Source: an uncultured Eubacteriales bacterium
Lineage (GTDB): Bacteria > Bacillota > Clostridia > Christensenellales > Borkfalkiaceae
Reading direction: 5' to 3'
Assembly (NCBI GenBank): GCA_958421945.1
Contig: CATZMZ010000009.1
Location: 1 to 63,629, forward strand
DNA length: 63,629 nt
This document shows, piece by piece, positions 20,677 through 29,999 of the stretch. A program made the position numbers and the translations under genes. Position 1 is the first letter of the stretch. Each line of letters opens with the position of its first letter. The notes beneath the pieces were generated by a model. It was not told the DNA's origin, did not search any database, and was given only the letters and a program-made list of their open reading frames with translations.

Positions 20677-23600
20677 TTATTCGTTATCTTCGTCATCGTC
20701 GTCGAAGTCGTCTAAATAGTCTCCGTCGGGAACGGTGGTGTCAATATCCGCATCGTCGTCCTCGAACATATCCTTTTCAAAATCGAACTCGTCGCCGATA
20801 TCGACGTCCTCGTCGTCCACGAATTCCGTCGCTCCCTCGCCGACTTCCTCTTTCGCGAAGTCTTCGAGAGATACTTCCTCGCGGTGTTCTTTCTCTCTGA
20901 ACACGGGCATATCGTCGTAATCGCTTTCCATAAGGTCTTTAAGCGACAGCTCTTCCTTGTTTTCGGTAAGAACTTTCATATCGAGCGCGAGCGATTGCAA
21001 TTCCTTCAACAAAACCTTGAACGCTTCGGGGATACCCGGCTCGCTGATATTAGTGCCTTTAACTATGGACTCGTACGTTTTAACCCTGCCGACCACGTCG
21101 TCCGATTTAACGGTAAGAATTTCCTGCAAAATATGCGCCGCGCCGTACGCTTCGAGCGCCCAGATTTCCATTTCTCCGAAACGCTGACCGCCGAATTGAG
21201 CTTTTCCGCCCAAAGGCTGCTGCGTAACCAGGCTGTACGGACCGGTCGAACGCGCGTGAATTTTATCGTCAACCAGGTGATTAAGCTTAATCATATACAT
21301 CTGACCGACGGTAACTCTGTTTTCGAACGGCTCGCCCGTTCTCCCGTCGTAAAGCTGAATTTTTCCGTCAACCTTTCCTTCGGGGTTAAGTATATTGTTT
21401 TCAAAGAGCAGGTCTTTGATTTCGCTTTCGCTTGCGCCGTCGAAAACGGGTGTGGCGATTTTCCAGCCGAGCTGTTTGCATACAAGCCCCAGGTGTACTT
21501 CTAATACCTGCCCGATATTCATACGGGAAGGAACGCCCAAGGGATTAAGTACGATTTGCAGCGGCGTGCCGTCCGCCATAAAGGGCATGTCGTTTTCGGG
21601 AAGAACTCTCGAAACGACGCCTTTGTTTCCGTGACGTCCCGCCATCTTGTCGCCTATGCCGATTTTACGTTTTTGTGCAATGTAAACCCTGACGAGCTTG
21701 TTTACGCCCGGCGACAGCTCGTCCTTATTTTCTCTCGTAAAGATTTTAACGTCTACGACTATACCGCCCTCGCCGTGGGGAACTTTAAGGGAAGTATCTC
21801 TGACCTCTCTCGCTTTTTCGCCGAAAATCGCGCGAAGCAATCTTTCTTCGGGGGTAAGCTCCGTTTCTCCCTTCGGGGTAACTTTACCGACGAGAATATC
21901 GCCCGAATTAACCTCTGCGCCGATACGAACGATGCCGTCCTCGTCGAGGTCTTTAAGCGCGTCGTCGCCGACGTTAGGAATATCGCGCGTGATTTCTTCT
22001 TCGCCGAGACGGGTGTCTCTCGCTTCGATTTCGTATTCTTCTATATGGATAGTGGTAAACACGTCCTCTCTGACGAGTTTTTCGGAAAGAAGAATAGCGT
22101 CCTCGTAGTTATAACCCTCCCAGCTCATAAAGCCGACGAGGATATTTCTGCCGAGCGCAAGCTCGCCGTTTTTGGTGGAAGGACCGTCCGCAATGGTCTG
22201 CCCCTTTTCCACGCGTTCGCCTTTATCGACGATGGGTCGCTGGTTAAGGCACGTACCCTGATTGCTTCTTTCGAATTTTTTAAGTTTATATTCTCTTATC
22301 GTTCCGTCGTCCTCTCTGACGGTGATAAGGTCGCTTGCGACGCTGTTTACAACGCCCGCCTCAACGGCGTTCACCATAACGCCCGAGTCGTACGCGATAC
22401 GTCTTTCTATACCCGTCGCGACGATAGCGTTTTCGGGCGCAAGAAGCGGAACTGCCTGACGTTGCATGTTAGAACCCATCAGCGCGCGGTTGGTATCGTC
22501 GTTCTCGAGGAACGGAATAAGGGCGGTTGCGACCGAAATAAGCTGCTTCGGCGAAACGTCCATATAATCTATTTTTTCTTTAACGTCTTCGGTAATATCT
22601 TCCCTGTGCCTGCAAGAAACGCGGTCGTTGACGAAATATTTGTTATCGATAAGCGGTTCGTTAGCCTGCGCGACGATGAAGTTATCCTCCTCGTCGGCGG
22701 TGAGGTAATCGACGTGCTCGGTAACGATGGTCTGAATAGTACCGTCCTCGCCCATAACGTGCTCTACCTTTCTGTAAGGCGATTCGATAAAACCGTACTC
22801 GTTCACCTGCGCGTAAGCGGCAAGTGAAGAAATAAGACCGATGTTCTGACCTTCGGGGGTTTCGATAGGACACATCCTGCCGTAGTGCGAGTGGTGAACG
22901 TCGCGGACGTCGAAAGTAGCCCTGTCGCGGTTAATACCGCCCGGACCTAACGCGGAAAGCTTTCTCTTATGCGTAAGCTCCGCAATCGGGTTGGTTTGAT
23001 CCATAAACTGCGAAAGCTGCGAAGAACCGAAGAATTCTTTAATGGCGGAGCTGACGGGACGAACGTTGATTAAGCCCTGCGGAGTAACGTCCTTGGGGTC
23101 TTGCGTTGCCATTCTTTCCTTAATAACGCGCTCTAATCTCGCAATACCGATACGGAATTGATTTTGCAGCAATTCGCCGACCGAACGAACGCGGCGGTTG
23201 CCGAGGTGGTCGATATTATCCGTCGAACCGATGCCGAAATTAAGGTCGAGATTGACGGAAACGGACGCGACGATATCCTCTACCGTAACGTGTTTGTGGT
23301 TAAGCTTGTCGATAACGGGGCGGATATCCTTTTTCTCCTCCGCGGTAAGCGGCTCGGTAACGGCGTTGCCCATAATCCGCTCGAAAGCGACGCAGGCTTT
23401 AACGAATTTAAGTCTGGTTTCCCTTGCTTTTTCCTGATTTTTCTTTTCTTCGGGCTTGATTTCGTCCTCCGGAATATCCTTTTCGTCGATATAGAAAAAT
23501 TCGTTAATCTCCTTTTTCATATCGTCGGCGACGAATTCCTCGCCCTTTTCCGCGGCTGCGGAAGCAACCGTCTTGCTGAATTCGATTGCCGGATAATACA

Positions 23601-24687
23601 CGTAATCTAATAAACCGAAAAATCTCGGATCTTTACCCGTAACCGCTTTAAAGCTTACCGTGTTGTTTGCGATTATTTTATGCTTAACCCCGTCCACGTC
23701 CGCGTAAAAGACGTTCACGCCGGCGTTCTGAATGTTTTCCGCGGTGATTTTGTCGATAATCTGACCTTTGGTCGCGAGAACTTCGCCGTCGGGGGTAATA
23801 ACGTCCTCGAAAGCCTTTAAGCCGACGATTCTGACGCCCAGACGAAGACGTTTATTGAATTTGTATCTCCCCACGCGCGCGAGGTCGTATCTTCTCGCGT
23901 CGAAGAAAAGATTTTTAAGGTGCTGTTTAACTGCGTCGTCGGTGGGAATTTCACCGGGGCGCAATCTTCTGTATAACTCTATAAGACCCTCGCTTTCGGA
24001 CTTGCTTACGTCCTTCGCAGCGGTATCGGCGATCATTTTATCGTTATCGAAAAGCTCGTTAAGCGCATCGTCGCTGCCGAAACCCAAAGCTCTCAATAAG
24101 ACGGTGGCGGTGAGCTTACGCGTTCTGTCAACGTGAACCCACAAAACCCCCTGCGAATCCTGTTCGAATTCGAGCCACGCGCCGCGGGAGGGCATAACGG
24201 TAGTGTTAAAGATTTTTCTGCCCGACTTATCCACCTGCATATCGTTGTAAACGCCGGGCGAACGGACGAGTTGAGAAACGATAACGCGTTCCGCGCCGTT
24301 AATGATAAACGAGCCGTTCGCGGTCATCTGAGGGAAATCACCCATAAAGACGTCCTGGTCGATAATTTCGTCCGTAACCTTATTGACGAGTCTGACCTTA
24401 ACGCGAAGAGGACGCGCGAAAGTGGCGTCCCTGTCTCTGCACTCTTTTTCATCGTATTTAGGCTCGCCGCTGAGGTCATGCTCCAAAAAATACAATTCAA
24501 AGTGGTCGGAATAGTCCGTAATAGGCGAAAAATCTTCCAGCACTTCGCCTATACCCTCGCGGATAAAAGCGTCGTAGGAGTCTTTCTGAATTTTAACGAG
24601 ATACGGCAGTTCTATGGCTTCCTTAATTTTGGAAAAGGTTTTACGGCTTATCTTTCCGCACTCGATTTCGGGTAGTTTACGCGTCAT
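20677..24687 (-). CDS. rpoB: RNA polymerase beta subunit
   Basis: A 1336-residue subunit of RNA polymerase. The rifampicin pocket SSQLSQFMDQTNPIAEL and KRKLSALGPGG is of sensitive type, and the GDKMAGRHGNKG active-site segment is intact. The C-terminal ~75 residues form an acidic tail rich in Asp and Glu, ending DDFDDDDEDNE, beyond the conserved core. A charged insertion rich in Glu and Lys lies near residues 400-430. The ribosome site AAGGAG is strong. Its own promoter (24895-24923) with a ~200-base leader replaces the usual readthrough from rplL, which is 35 kb away. Confidence 0.99.
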   Translation of the reverse strand: MTRKLPEIECGKISRKTFSKIKEAIELPYLVKIQKDSYDAFIREGIGEVLEDFSPITDYSDHFELYFLEHDLSGEPKYDEKECRDRDATFARPLRVKVRLVNKVTDEIIDQDVFMGDFPQMTANGSFIINGAERVIVSQLVRSPGVYNDMQVDKSGRKIFNTTVMPSRGAWLEFEQDSQGVLWVHVDRTRKLTATVLLRALGFGSDDALNELFDNDKMIADTAAKDVSKSESEGLIELYRRLRPGEIPTDDAVKQHLKNLFFDARRYDLARVGRYKFNKRLRLGVRIVGLKAFEDVITPDGEVLATKGQIIDKITAENIQNAGVNVFYADVDGVKHKIIANNTVSFKAVTGKDPRFFGLLDYVYYPAIEFSKTVASAAAEKGEEFVADDMKKEINEFFYIDEKDIPEDEIKPEEKKNQEKARETRLKFVKACVAFERIMGNAVTEPLTAEEKKDIRPVIDKLNHKHVTVEDIVASVSVNLDLNFGIGSTDNIDHLGNRRVRSVGELLQNQFRIGIARLERVIKERMATQDPKDVTPQGLINVRPVSSAIKEFFGSSQLSQFMDQTNPIAELTHKRKLSALGPGGINRDRATFDVRDVHHSHYGRMCPIETPEGQNIGLISSLAAYAQVNEYGFIESPYRKVEHVMGEDGTIQTIVTEHVDYLTADEEDNFIVAQANEPLIDNKYFVNDRVSCRHREDITEDVKEKIDYMDVSPKQLISVATALIPFLENDDTNRALMGSNMQRQAVPLLAPENAIVATGIERRIAYDSGVMVNAVEAGVVNSVASDLITVREDDGTIREYKLKKFERSNQGTCLNQRPIVDKGERVEKGQTIADGPSTKNGELALGRNILVGFMSWEGYNYEDAILLSEKLVREDVFTTIHIEEYEIEARDTRLGEEEITRDIPNVGDDALKDLDEDGIVRIGAEVNSGDILVGKVTPKGETELTPEERLLRAIFGEKAREVRDTSLKVPHGEGGIVVDVKIFTRENKDELSPGVNKLVRVYIAQKRKIGIGDKMAGRHGNKGVVSRVLPENDMPFMADGTPLQIVLNPLGVPSRMNIGQVLEVHLGLVCKQLGWKIATPVFDGASESEIKDLLFENNILNPEGKVDGKIQLYDGRTGEPFENRVTVGQMYMIKLNHLVDDKIHARSTGPYSLVTQQPLGGKAQFGGQRFGEMEIWALEAYGAAHILQEILTVKSDDVVGRVKTYESIVKGTNISEPGIPEAFKVLLKELQSLALDMKVLTENKEELSLKDLMESDYDDMPVFREKEHREEVSLEDFAKEEVGEGATEFVDDEDVDIGDEFDFEKDMFEDDDADIDTTVPDGDYLDDFDDDDEDNE

Positions 24688-24730
24688 CTAAACACACTCC
24701 TTAAAAAGTTTAAAAATTTTGGCAACATCG

Positions 24731-24759
24731 TTTACAAAACCGAAAATATAGTGTATAAT
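24731..24759 (+). promoter_or_regulatory. promoter of rqcP
   Basis: TTTACA at 24731-24736, a 17-base spacer and TATAAT at 24754-24759. It drives the plus-strand gene at 25012 with a ~245-base leader that overlaps the divergent rpoB promoter region. The leader has a small GCATTTTATGGCAAAATGC hairpin. Confidence 0.65.
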
Positions 24760-24894
24760 GGTTTTAACGATGCCGATAAACGGTTTTATCAAGCAATTCC
24801 CGCAGATTTTGGCACGAAAGAAGCGCGGTTTTCAGCGCATTTTATGGCAAAATGCGATAAAACTCGATAATAACCTATCATAATGCATTTTATA

Positions 24895-24923
24895 ATATTA
24901 TCGCATTTAGTCAAATTTGTCAA
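24895..24923 (-). promoter_or_regulatory. rpoB promoter
   Basis: TTGACA (24918-24923), a 17-base spacer and TAATAT (24895-24900) on the minus strand. The transcript start would be near 24888, giving a leader of about 200 bases. Confidence 0.82.
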
Positions 24924-25011
24924 GCGATTGCGCGGACATTATAAATTTTTTTTATTTTTCGACGAAAAAGACGTCGCTTTTGATTGTTTTTAAGCTTAAT
25001 TCGAGGTAAAA

Positions 25012-25254
25012 ATGAGAATAGATAAGTTTTTGAAGGTGTCGCGGATACTTAAACGCCGCTCGCTCGCGGCGGACGCGGCAAACGGCGGCAGGGTTAAAAT
25101 CAACGACAGAACGGTTAAGCCTTCGCACGACATTAAAATCGGGGACGTCGTGGAAATAGGCTTTAACAGCGGAACGGTTAAATTCCGCGTGCTGAACGTT
25201 AAAGAAACGGTGAGAAAGGACGAAGCGGAAACGCTTTACGAAATTTTGCCCTGA
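25012..25254 (+). CDS. rqcP: S4-domain ribosome quality-control protein RqcP
   Basis: An 80-residue protein that is almost entirely an S4 RNA-binding domain (MRIDKFLKVSRILKRR at the start, GGRVKIN and KIGDVVEIGF further on). It matches RqcP/YabO, which works with RqcH to add Ala tails on stalled 50S subunits. The ribosome site GAGGT is present. In Bacillus the gene sits elsewhere in the chromosome; here it stands next to ispDF. Confidence 0.9.
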   Translation: MRIDKFLKVSRILKRRSLAADAANGGRVKINDRTVKPSHDIKIGDVVEIGFNSGTVKFRVLNVKETVRKDEAETLYEILP

Positions 25255-25419
25255 CCGTCGGTTACCGTTCGCAATTCGCGGACGGTTTTTATCGAATGGC
25301 GACCGGCGTTGCTTTTTTGTCGCGCGGCGGGCGGCGTTTCGGATTTACGTTTATGCGGCTTTTGCCGTCGTGGTTTTATTGCGGAATTTCACATGAATAT
25401 ATAAGGATTAAATAATATA

Positions 25420-26550
25420 ATGAAAATATCGCTTATTCTCGCGTGCGCAGGCAAAGGCGAACGCGTCGGGCATAACAAAAACAAGCTGCTCGTTCCCGCG
25501 GGCGGCGAAACTTGCCTGCAAAAAACTTTTTCGGCTTTTCAGTCATCGGGATTGATTGACGAATACGTAATCGCCTGCGCAAAATCGGACGAAGCGGAAA
25601 TTAAACAGCTTCTTCCCCAGTTCGTTAAAATAGTAATCGGCGGCGAAACGCGTACGCGCTCGGTCGTCAACGCGCTTGCGGCGGTTACGGGCGAAATTAC
25701 GCTTATTCACGACGGCGCAAGACCGTTCGTCGATAAAGCAACTATTAAAAGCTGTATCCAAAACGCGGAAAAATTCGGCAGCGGAATAGCCGCCGTTCCT
25801 TCACGGGATACGATTTGCCGCGCCGACAACGCGTTCGTTACCGAATACGCGGGCAAAAGCGATTTGTTTATCGTACAGACGCCGCAGGCGTTCAGGACGG
25901 AACTTATTAAAAAGGCGTATCGGTTAGCCGAACAAGAAAACCCGAACGCCGCGTTTAACGACGACGGCGAGGTTTTTGAAAAATATATCGCCGCGGCAAA
26001 ACTTGCGACCGGTGCTTACGAGAACGTTAAAATAACGTATAAGGAAGATTTGGGGTTGCTGTCCGCCGCCCCCTTATGCCGCGTGGGAACGGGTTTCGAT
26101 TGCCATAAACTCGTCGAAAACAGAAAGCTTATTCTCGGCGGAGTGGAAATTCCGCACGATAAAGGGCTTCTGGGACATTCCGACGCGGACGTTCTCGCTC
26201 ACGCGGTTATGGACGCGCTTTTGTCTGCGCTTTCCCTGCGCGATATCGGCTATCATTTCCCCGATAGCGACCCTGCTTTTAAAAACGCGAACAGCATATC
26301 GTTGTTAAAACGTGTTCTCGGTTTAATAACCGAGCAAGGCTACGCGCCGCATAACGTGTCGGCGGTGATAATGGCAGATAAGCCGAAGCTTTCGCCGTAT
26401 ATAGAGAAAATGACGGAAACGCTTGCGGAAGCGTTAGGGCTGCCGACCGCGAACGTGGGACTCGGCGCAACGACGTTAGAGGGATTAGGCTTTGTCGGCA
26501 GAGAGGAAGGAATATGCGTGCATGCCTCCGCCACCGTGATAAAAAAATAA
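25420..26550 (+). CDS. ispDF: IspD-IspF fusion enzyme of the MEP isoprenoid pathway
   Basis: A 376-residue bifunctional enzyme. Residues 1-~215 are the cytidylyltransferase IspD (LACAGKGERVGHNKNK loop near 8-23, and the VIGGETRTRSV and DGARPF motifs). Residues ~221-376 are the cyclodiphosphate synthase IspF (GTGFDCHKL metal site, GHSDADVLAHAVMDALL, and the late GLGATTLEGLGF). It should make 4-diphosphocytidyl-methylerythritol and, after IspE, the cyclic diphosphate. Fusions are known in other bacteria, but separate genes are commoner in Bacillota. The AAGGA ribosome site lies 13 bases upstream, further than usual. A terminator follows at 26771-26803. Confidence 0.95.
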   Translation: MKISLILACAGKGERVGHNKNKLLVPAGGETCLQKTFSAFQSSGLIDEYVIACAKSDEAEIKQLLPQFVKIVIGGETRTRSVVNALAAVTGEITLIHDGARPFVDKATIKSCIQNAEKFGSGIAAVPSRDTICRADNAFVTEYAGKSDLFIVQTPQAFRTELIKKAYRLAEQENPNAAFNDDGEVFEKYIAAAKLATGAYENVKITYKEDLGLLSAAPLCRVGTGFDCHKLVENRKLILGGVEIPHDKGLLGHSDADVLAHAVMDALLSALSLRDIGYHFPDSDPAFKNANSISLLKRVLGLITEQGYAPHNVSAVIMADKPKLSPYIEKMTETLAEALGLPTANVGLGATTLEGLGFVGREEGICVHASATVIKK

Positions 26551-26759
26551 ATTTTCGTTAAATCAAGGGTGTCGTTTTTCGCCGCCTGTGTTATTTAAAC
26601 CTGATTAAGCTGTCTGTTTATTCTGTTCCGTTTTTTTTGATTGATTATGCGTTCCGTTTGTCGTCGTTTTTTTATTATTGATATTATAATATATACTGTA
26701 ATATATAATTATATAATGTTTTAAAATTTTACTTGTGTGCCGTTTATCTTTTATATGAA

Positions 26760-26819
26760 CCGATATTCAAAACCCTCGCCGAAGCGTCGCTTCGGCGAGG
26801 GTTGTTTTTATCGTTTTTT
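26760..26819. repeat. left 60-bp direct repeat carrying a bidirectional terminator
   Basis: A 60-base sequence that recurs at 46225-46284 in the same orientation with one mismatch, at the hairpin centre. It contains a 16-bp perfect stem (26771-26803) followed on the plus strand by T-rich sequence, and it also holds the last codons and stop of the minus-strand gene at 26808. It serves ispDF and that gene as a terminator. The upstream 26551-26759 stretch is very AT-rich with no gene. Confidence 0.9.
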
Positions 26820-29018
26820 TCTTAACGCAAAATCTCTTCTTCTCGGACAAATTACCGTTTCGTAGCCGATTTTTTTGCCCTCCGTCACGTAAATACCCGT
26901 AAACGCTTTTTTTACCGCGCCTAACAAGTCGTAGGCACTGTTTATAAACAAACAGTTGCCGAGCGTGGCGATAAAATATTCGTAATCCTTTATATCTACG
27001 CTCTTTTTAAAGAACTCTCTGAACATTACGTTCTGCCCTATGCAGACGGCGCGCGTTCTGTATGCCGGCGCAACTTTGGAGTCGTCTACTATTTCGAGTG
27101 AAATTCCAGACATTCTTTCAAATCTTTCTCTAAACGCTTCCGCGGCATTTAAGACCTCTTCGCTTGCGTTTTCTGCAACGGATATTTTATAGTCCGTAAC
27201 GTAGTCCTTTGCGAGCGTAAGGCAGAACGGTCCGCTCCCCGGCGAAGAAAGGTTTATTTCCCGCGCGAGCGCGTAAAACTCTTCAGTATATTCGTCGTCT
27301 TTATCTCCGAAATAATATTCCGCGTTTTTCGAAATCATACGAAGCGGCGTTGCGAGAACGCGTTTAAGACGAATTACGAGTTCTTTCTTCTGCATTTTTT
27401 CGAGCGAAGAATTTTTAACGTCTTCTATTGCGGATTTTATGAGATTTCTCTTTTCGACCAGAAATTCAAGCGGATAGTGTTTCGGATCGAAAAAGTCGCA
27501 ATAATCGGTCACGATAGAAACCTTCATTCCGTCTTCAATCTCTTTTTCGAAAAAAGCTTGCATTTCGAGGATAAAACGCATAACTTTTTCCGCCGCGATT
27601 CCATAATATCCGTAAACGTATTCTTTAACGGTCGCCCATATATCGATATTGCAATCCCAGTACAGCTTTGAACAGACGTAAGAGAAAATTTCCTGTTGCC
27701 AGTTTGACGTTCCGTCGTCAGAGCCTTCGCTGAATAAATACGTAATCCCCGTTTTTGCATAAAACCTTATATTCTTCTGAATATTCGGCAATATCGGGAA
27801 ATACCAGTATTGCTCCATAAAGTTTACGTCATAGTCCCAGAACATCATATTCTTGGTAAGACCCGTCCAGCCGAAAACTTGCCGCTTGATACTTTCCCCC
27901 TGTCTGTCGTCATCCAGAGAATACGTATAATCCGCGTCTATCGGCGCGTATCTTATATGCAGTCTTTTATCGGGGATAACGAGCGAATCTACGGGTTTGC
28001 CATTTTTTGTCGGCGGTTCTACCGTGTTGTGATAAGCGAACATTACGACGTTAAAGTCGGGCGTTTTACCCGCTGCTATAAGCATTTTTTCCACTTTCTT
28101 TATCACGGCGTTAAGGAAAATTATAACCACACCGGCATCCGTGCCGTATTTGTCGCGTTTTTTGCTGCATTCGGGACAAAAACAACGCACGCCCCTGTTA
28201 TCCTGCAAGCCGAACATAAAGAATTTTTTATCCGGCTCGTCATTGATAAATTCGTAAAGCTTATCGGCGACCAGTCTTGCGGCGGAAAACGACTTGCTCT
28301 CGTCGAATTTTCCGTCGGCGGTTATACCGTTGCTGTAACAAAGGTCGATAGAACGCGCCCCCACGCCGTTGGCAAACGGGTCGAAGTTATAATTTGCGTC
28401 TTCTCTCACCCTGAAAATCTCGGGATGCTCGCGATACAGTCCGAAATCTACGTAACAATGCGTGTTATGAGTGGTCGGAATCTTGTTGTACCAGTTACCC
28501 GCAAGTCCCAAAGACTTTCTTTCTTTAACGTTGTGGCTGACGTATCTGAAATGCATCGCAAGCTGCCAGTCCGTTGTAAAAGGAGCGTAGGTAAGTTCTC
28601 TTTGCGGGAAATACGCCCATTCAAACACTTCTTTTTCGTCTATAACGAGTTCATTTGCACGGGGAGCAAGCTCCGCGTCGTTATGAAACCATCTCACTCC
28701 CAGATATTTTTCAATAAACGCGTAAGTTCCGTATACGGTATTCCGAATTTCGTTTCCGAAAATGTAAATATTTCCGTCTTTAAAAATTATCCGGTATCCG
28801 TCATATTTGTCTTGCGCAATCGGATTTGCCGAAATGATTTTTTCGGATTTTGCGTTTGCTCCTATCGAAATAAAATGCTTCTGCCCGACGTATTTGTCGA
28901 ATTTAAGACCGACGCATTTATAAAAATATTCGTTTATATGCGCGGCACAGTATTCGAGACCTTCCGTTTCTTCGTATAAAAGCCCGTACTCCGCGACGTT
29001 GTTTTTGTCGATTACCAT
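26808..29018 (-). CDS. cytoplasmic DUF4838 protein (glycoside-hydrolase-like)
   Basis: A 736-residue protein with no signal peptide. The N-terminal ~130 residues resemble the small alpha/beta domain before the barrel in GH67/GH20-type enzymes, with YGTYAFIEKYLGVRW at 96-110. The central part is a barrel-like region characteristic of DUF4838. Residues shared with the secreted paralogue at 32038 include a CxCxxC (279-284), FAYH followed by EPP (327-336), APIDADY (358-364), WDY (394-396) and FSE (429-431). The shared acidic residues are candidate catalytic groups. The C-terminal ~150 residues are a further domain absent from the paralogue. It is the last gene of the glycan operon, with ribosome site AGGAG. 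The reaction is not established. Confidence 0.8.
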   Translation of the reverse strand: MVIDKNNVAEYGLLYEETEGLEYCAAHINEYFYKCVGLKFDKYVGQKHFISIGANAKSEKIISANPIAQDKYDGYRIIFKDGNIYIFGNEIRNTVYGTYAFIEKYLGVRWFHNDAELAPRANELVIDEKEVFEWAYFPQRELTYAPFTTDWQLAMHFRYVSHNVKERKSLGLAGNWYNKIPTTHNTHCYVDFGLYREHPEIFRVREDANYNFDPFANGVGARSIDLCYSNGITADGKFDESKSFSAARLVADKLYEFINDEPDKKFFMFGLQDNRGVRCFCPECSKKRDKYGTDAGVVIIFLNAVIKKVEKMLIAAGKTPDFNVVMFAYHNTVEPPTKNGKPVDSLVIPDKRLHIRYAPIDADYTYSLDDDRQGESIKRQVFGWTGLTKNMMFWDYDVNFMEQYWYFPILPNIQKNIRFYAKTGITYLFSEGSDDGTSNWQQEIFSYVCSKLYWDCNIDIWATVKEYVYGYYGIAAEKVMRFILEMQAFFEKEIEDGMKVSIVTDYCDFFDPKHYPLEFLVEKRNLIKSAIEDVKNSSLEKMQKKELVIRLKRVLATPLRMISKNAEYYFGDKDDEYTEEFYALAREINLSSPGSGPFCLTLAKDYVTDYKISVAENASEEVLNAAEAFRERFERMSGISLEIVDDSKVAPAYRTRAVCIGQNVMFREFFKKSVDIKDYEYFIATLGNCLFINSAYDLLGAVKKAFTGIYVTEGKKIGYETVICPRRRDFALRKKR

Positions 29019-29030
29019 TCTGCTCTCCTT

Positions 29031-29993
29031 TTATCGGATTTTGACGGGCTTTACCCCGCTTTCATAGGCGGCAAGAATGATTTTTATAACATTTGCCGCT
29101 TCTTCGCCGTCGATCGGGAATTTTACACCGGTTCTCACACACTCGTAAAAATCCGCAACGAGCTTTTCATGTCCGTTGCCGTAACAGCATTTTCTGTCCG
29201 CATTGTCGATAACTTCCGCACATACCGCTTTGCCGTTTATCGTAAGTCTGTCCGGATACACCGCCACGACGTCTCCGCTTTTCAATTTTATCGTTACTTC
29301 TACGGGCAAATCCGCTCCGCCCGCATTCGTTGCAAAAAAGGTAAAATCGGTTTCCCCTTTACAAAGCAGACTTGCGGTATCTTCTACCTCGATAACGCCT
29401 TTAAGCGATAAGTTTTCTATACTTGCGGTAACGCTTTCGGGCATTCCGCAAAACCACTGCATAAGGTCAAGCGTATGAAGAGCCTGATTAATCAGCACCC
29501 CGCCGCCTTCGGTGTTTTTTTTGCCGCGCCAAGCGTCCTGCGCATAATAAGCCGCGTCCCTGTTCCACACCACGCTGCCGTGCGCGGATAAGATTTCCTT
29601 GTCTTTAAGATATTCTTTAACGTAAACGTTTGCGGCATTATATCTGTTTTGATGACACACTCCGAGAATGCCTTTGGATTTTTGTTCCGCACGGATTATC
29701 CGAGGTATATCTTCCTCCTTTATGCATAACGGTTTTTCGCACAATACGTTTATATCGCGGGAAAGAGCTTCCGTTATCATTTCCGCGTGGAGATAGTGCG
29801 GAGTGCATACGTGTACCACGTCAGGTTTTTCTTTTTCGAGCATTTCGATATAATCGGTATACGCTCTTTCGGTTAAACCTGATAATTTTTTCTCGTTTAC
29901 GTCGCACACGGCGACGAGGTTTTCTCCCAGTTTGTGCAGCACGTTTTTATGAACGCTGCCTATAACGCCCAAACCTATTATAGCCGTTTTCAT
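29031..29993 (-). CDS. Gfo/Idh/MocA-family oxidoreductase (first)
   Basis: A 320-residue NAD(P)-dependent sugar oxidoreductase of the cytoplasm. The Rossmann motif GLGVIGSVH is at residues 7-15 and the family signature CEKPLC near residues 90-95. The C-terminal alpha/beta substrate domain includes GGGVLINQALHTLDLMQW with the catalytic His. Members oxidise a sugar hydroxyl, often at C3, or open a glycoside through a keto intermediate. It follows the larger homologue by 6 bases, so the two probably act in one pathway. Confidence 0.9.
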   Translation of the reverse strand: MKTAIIGLGVIGSVHKNVLHKLGENLVAVCDVNEKKLSGLTERAYTDYIEMLEKEKPDVVHVCTPHYLHAEMITEALSRDINVLCEKPLCIKEEDIPRIIRAEQKSKGILGVCHQNRYNAANVYVKEYLKDKEILSAHGSVVWNRDAAYYAQDAWRGKKNTEGGGVLINQALHTLDLMQWFCGMPESVTASIENLSLKGVIEVEDTASLLCKGETDFTFFATNAGGADLPVEVTIKLKSGDVVAVYPDRLTINGKAVCAEVIDNADRKCCYGNGHEKLVADFYECVRTGVKFPIDGEEAANVIKIILAAYESGVKPVKIR

Positions 29994-29999
29994 TTTTTA

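Noticed and set aside
21556..22827. 423-residue plus-strand frame opposite rpoB
   Set aside because: It is the complement of conserved RpoB sequence; long antisense frames arise here from codon bias.
25420..26550. ispD-ispF fusion as a novel enzyme
   Set aside because: Bifunctional IspDF proteins are already known in several bacterial groups; both halves look normal.
27810..28979. 389-residue plus-strand frame opposite the cytoplasmic DUF4838 gene
   Set aside because: The minus-strand gene has a clear ribosome site and a paralogue in the operon, while this frame has neither.
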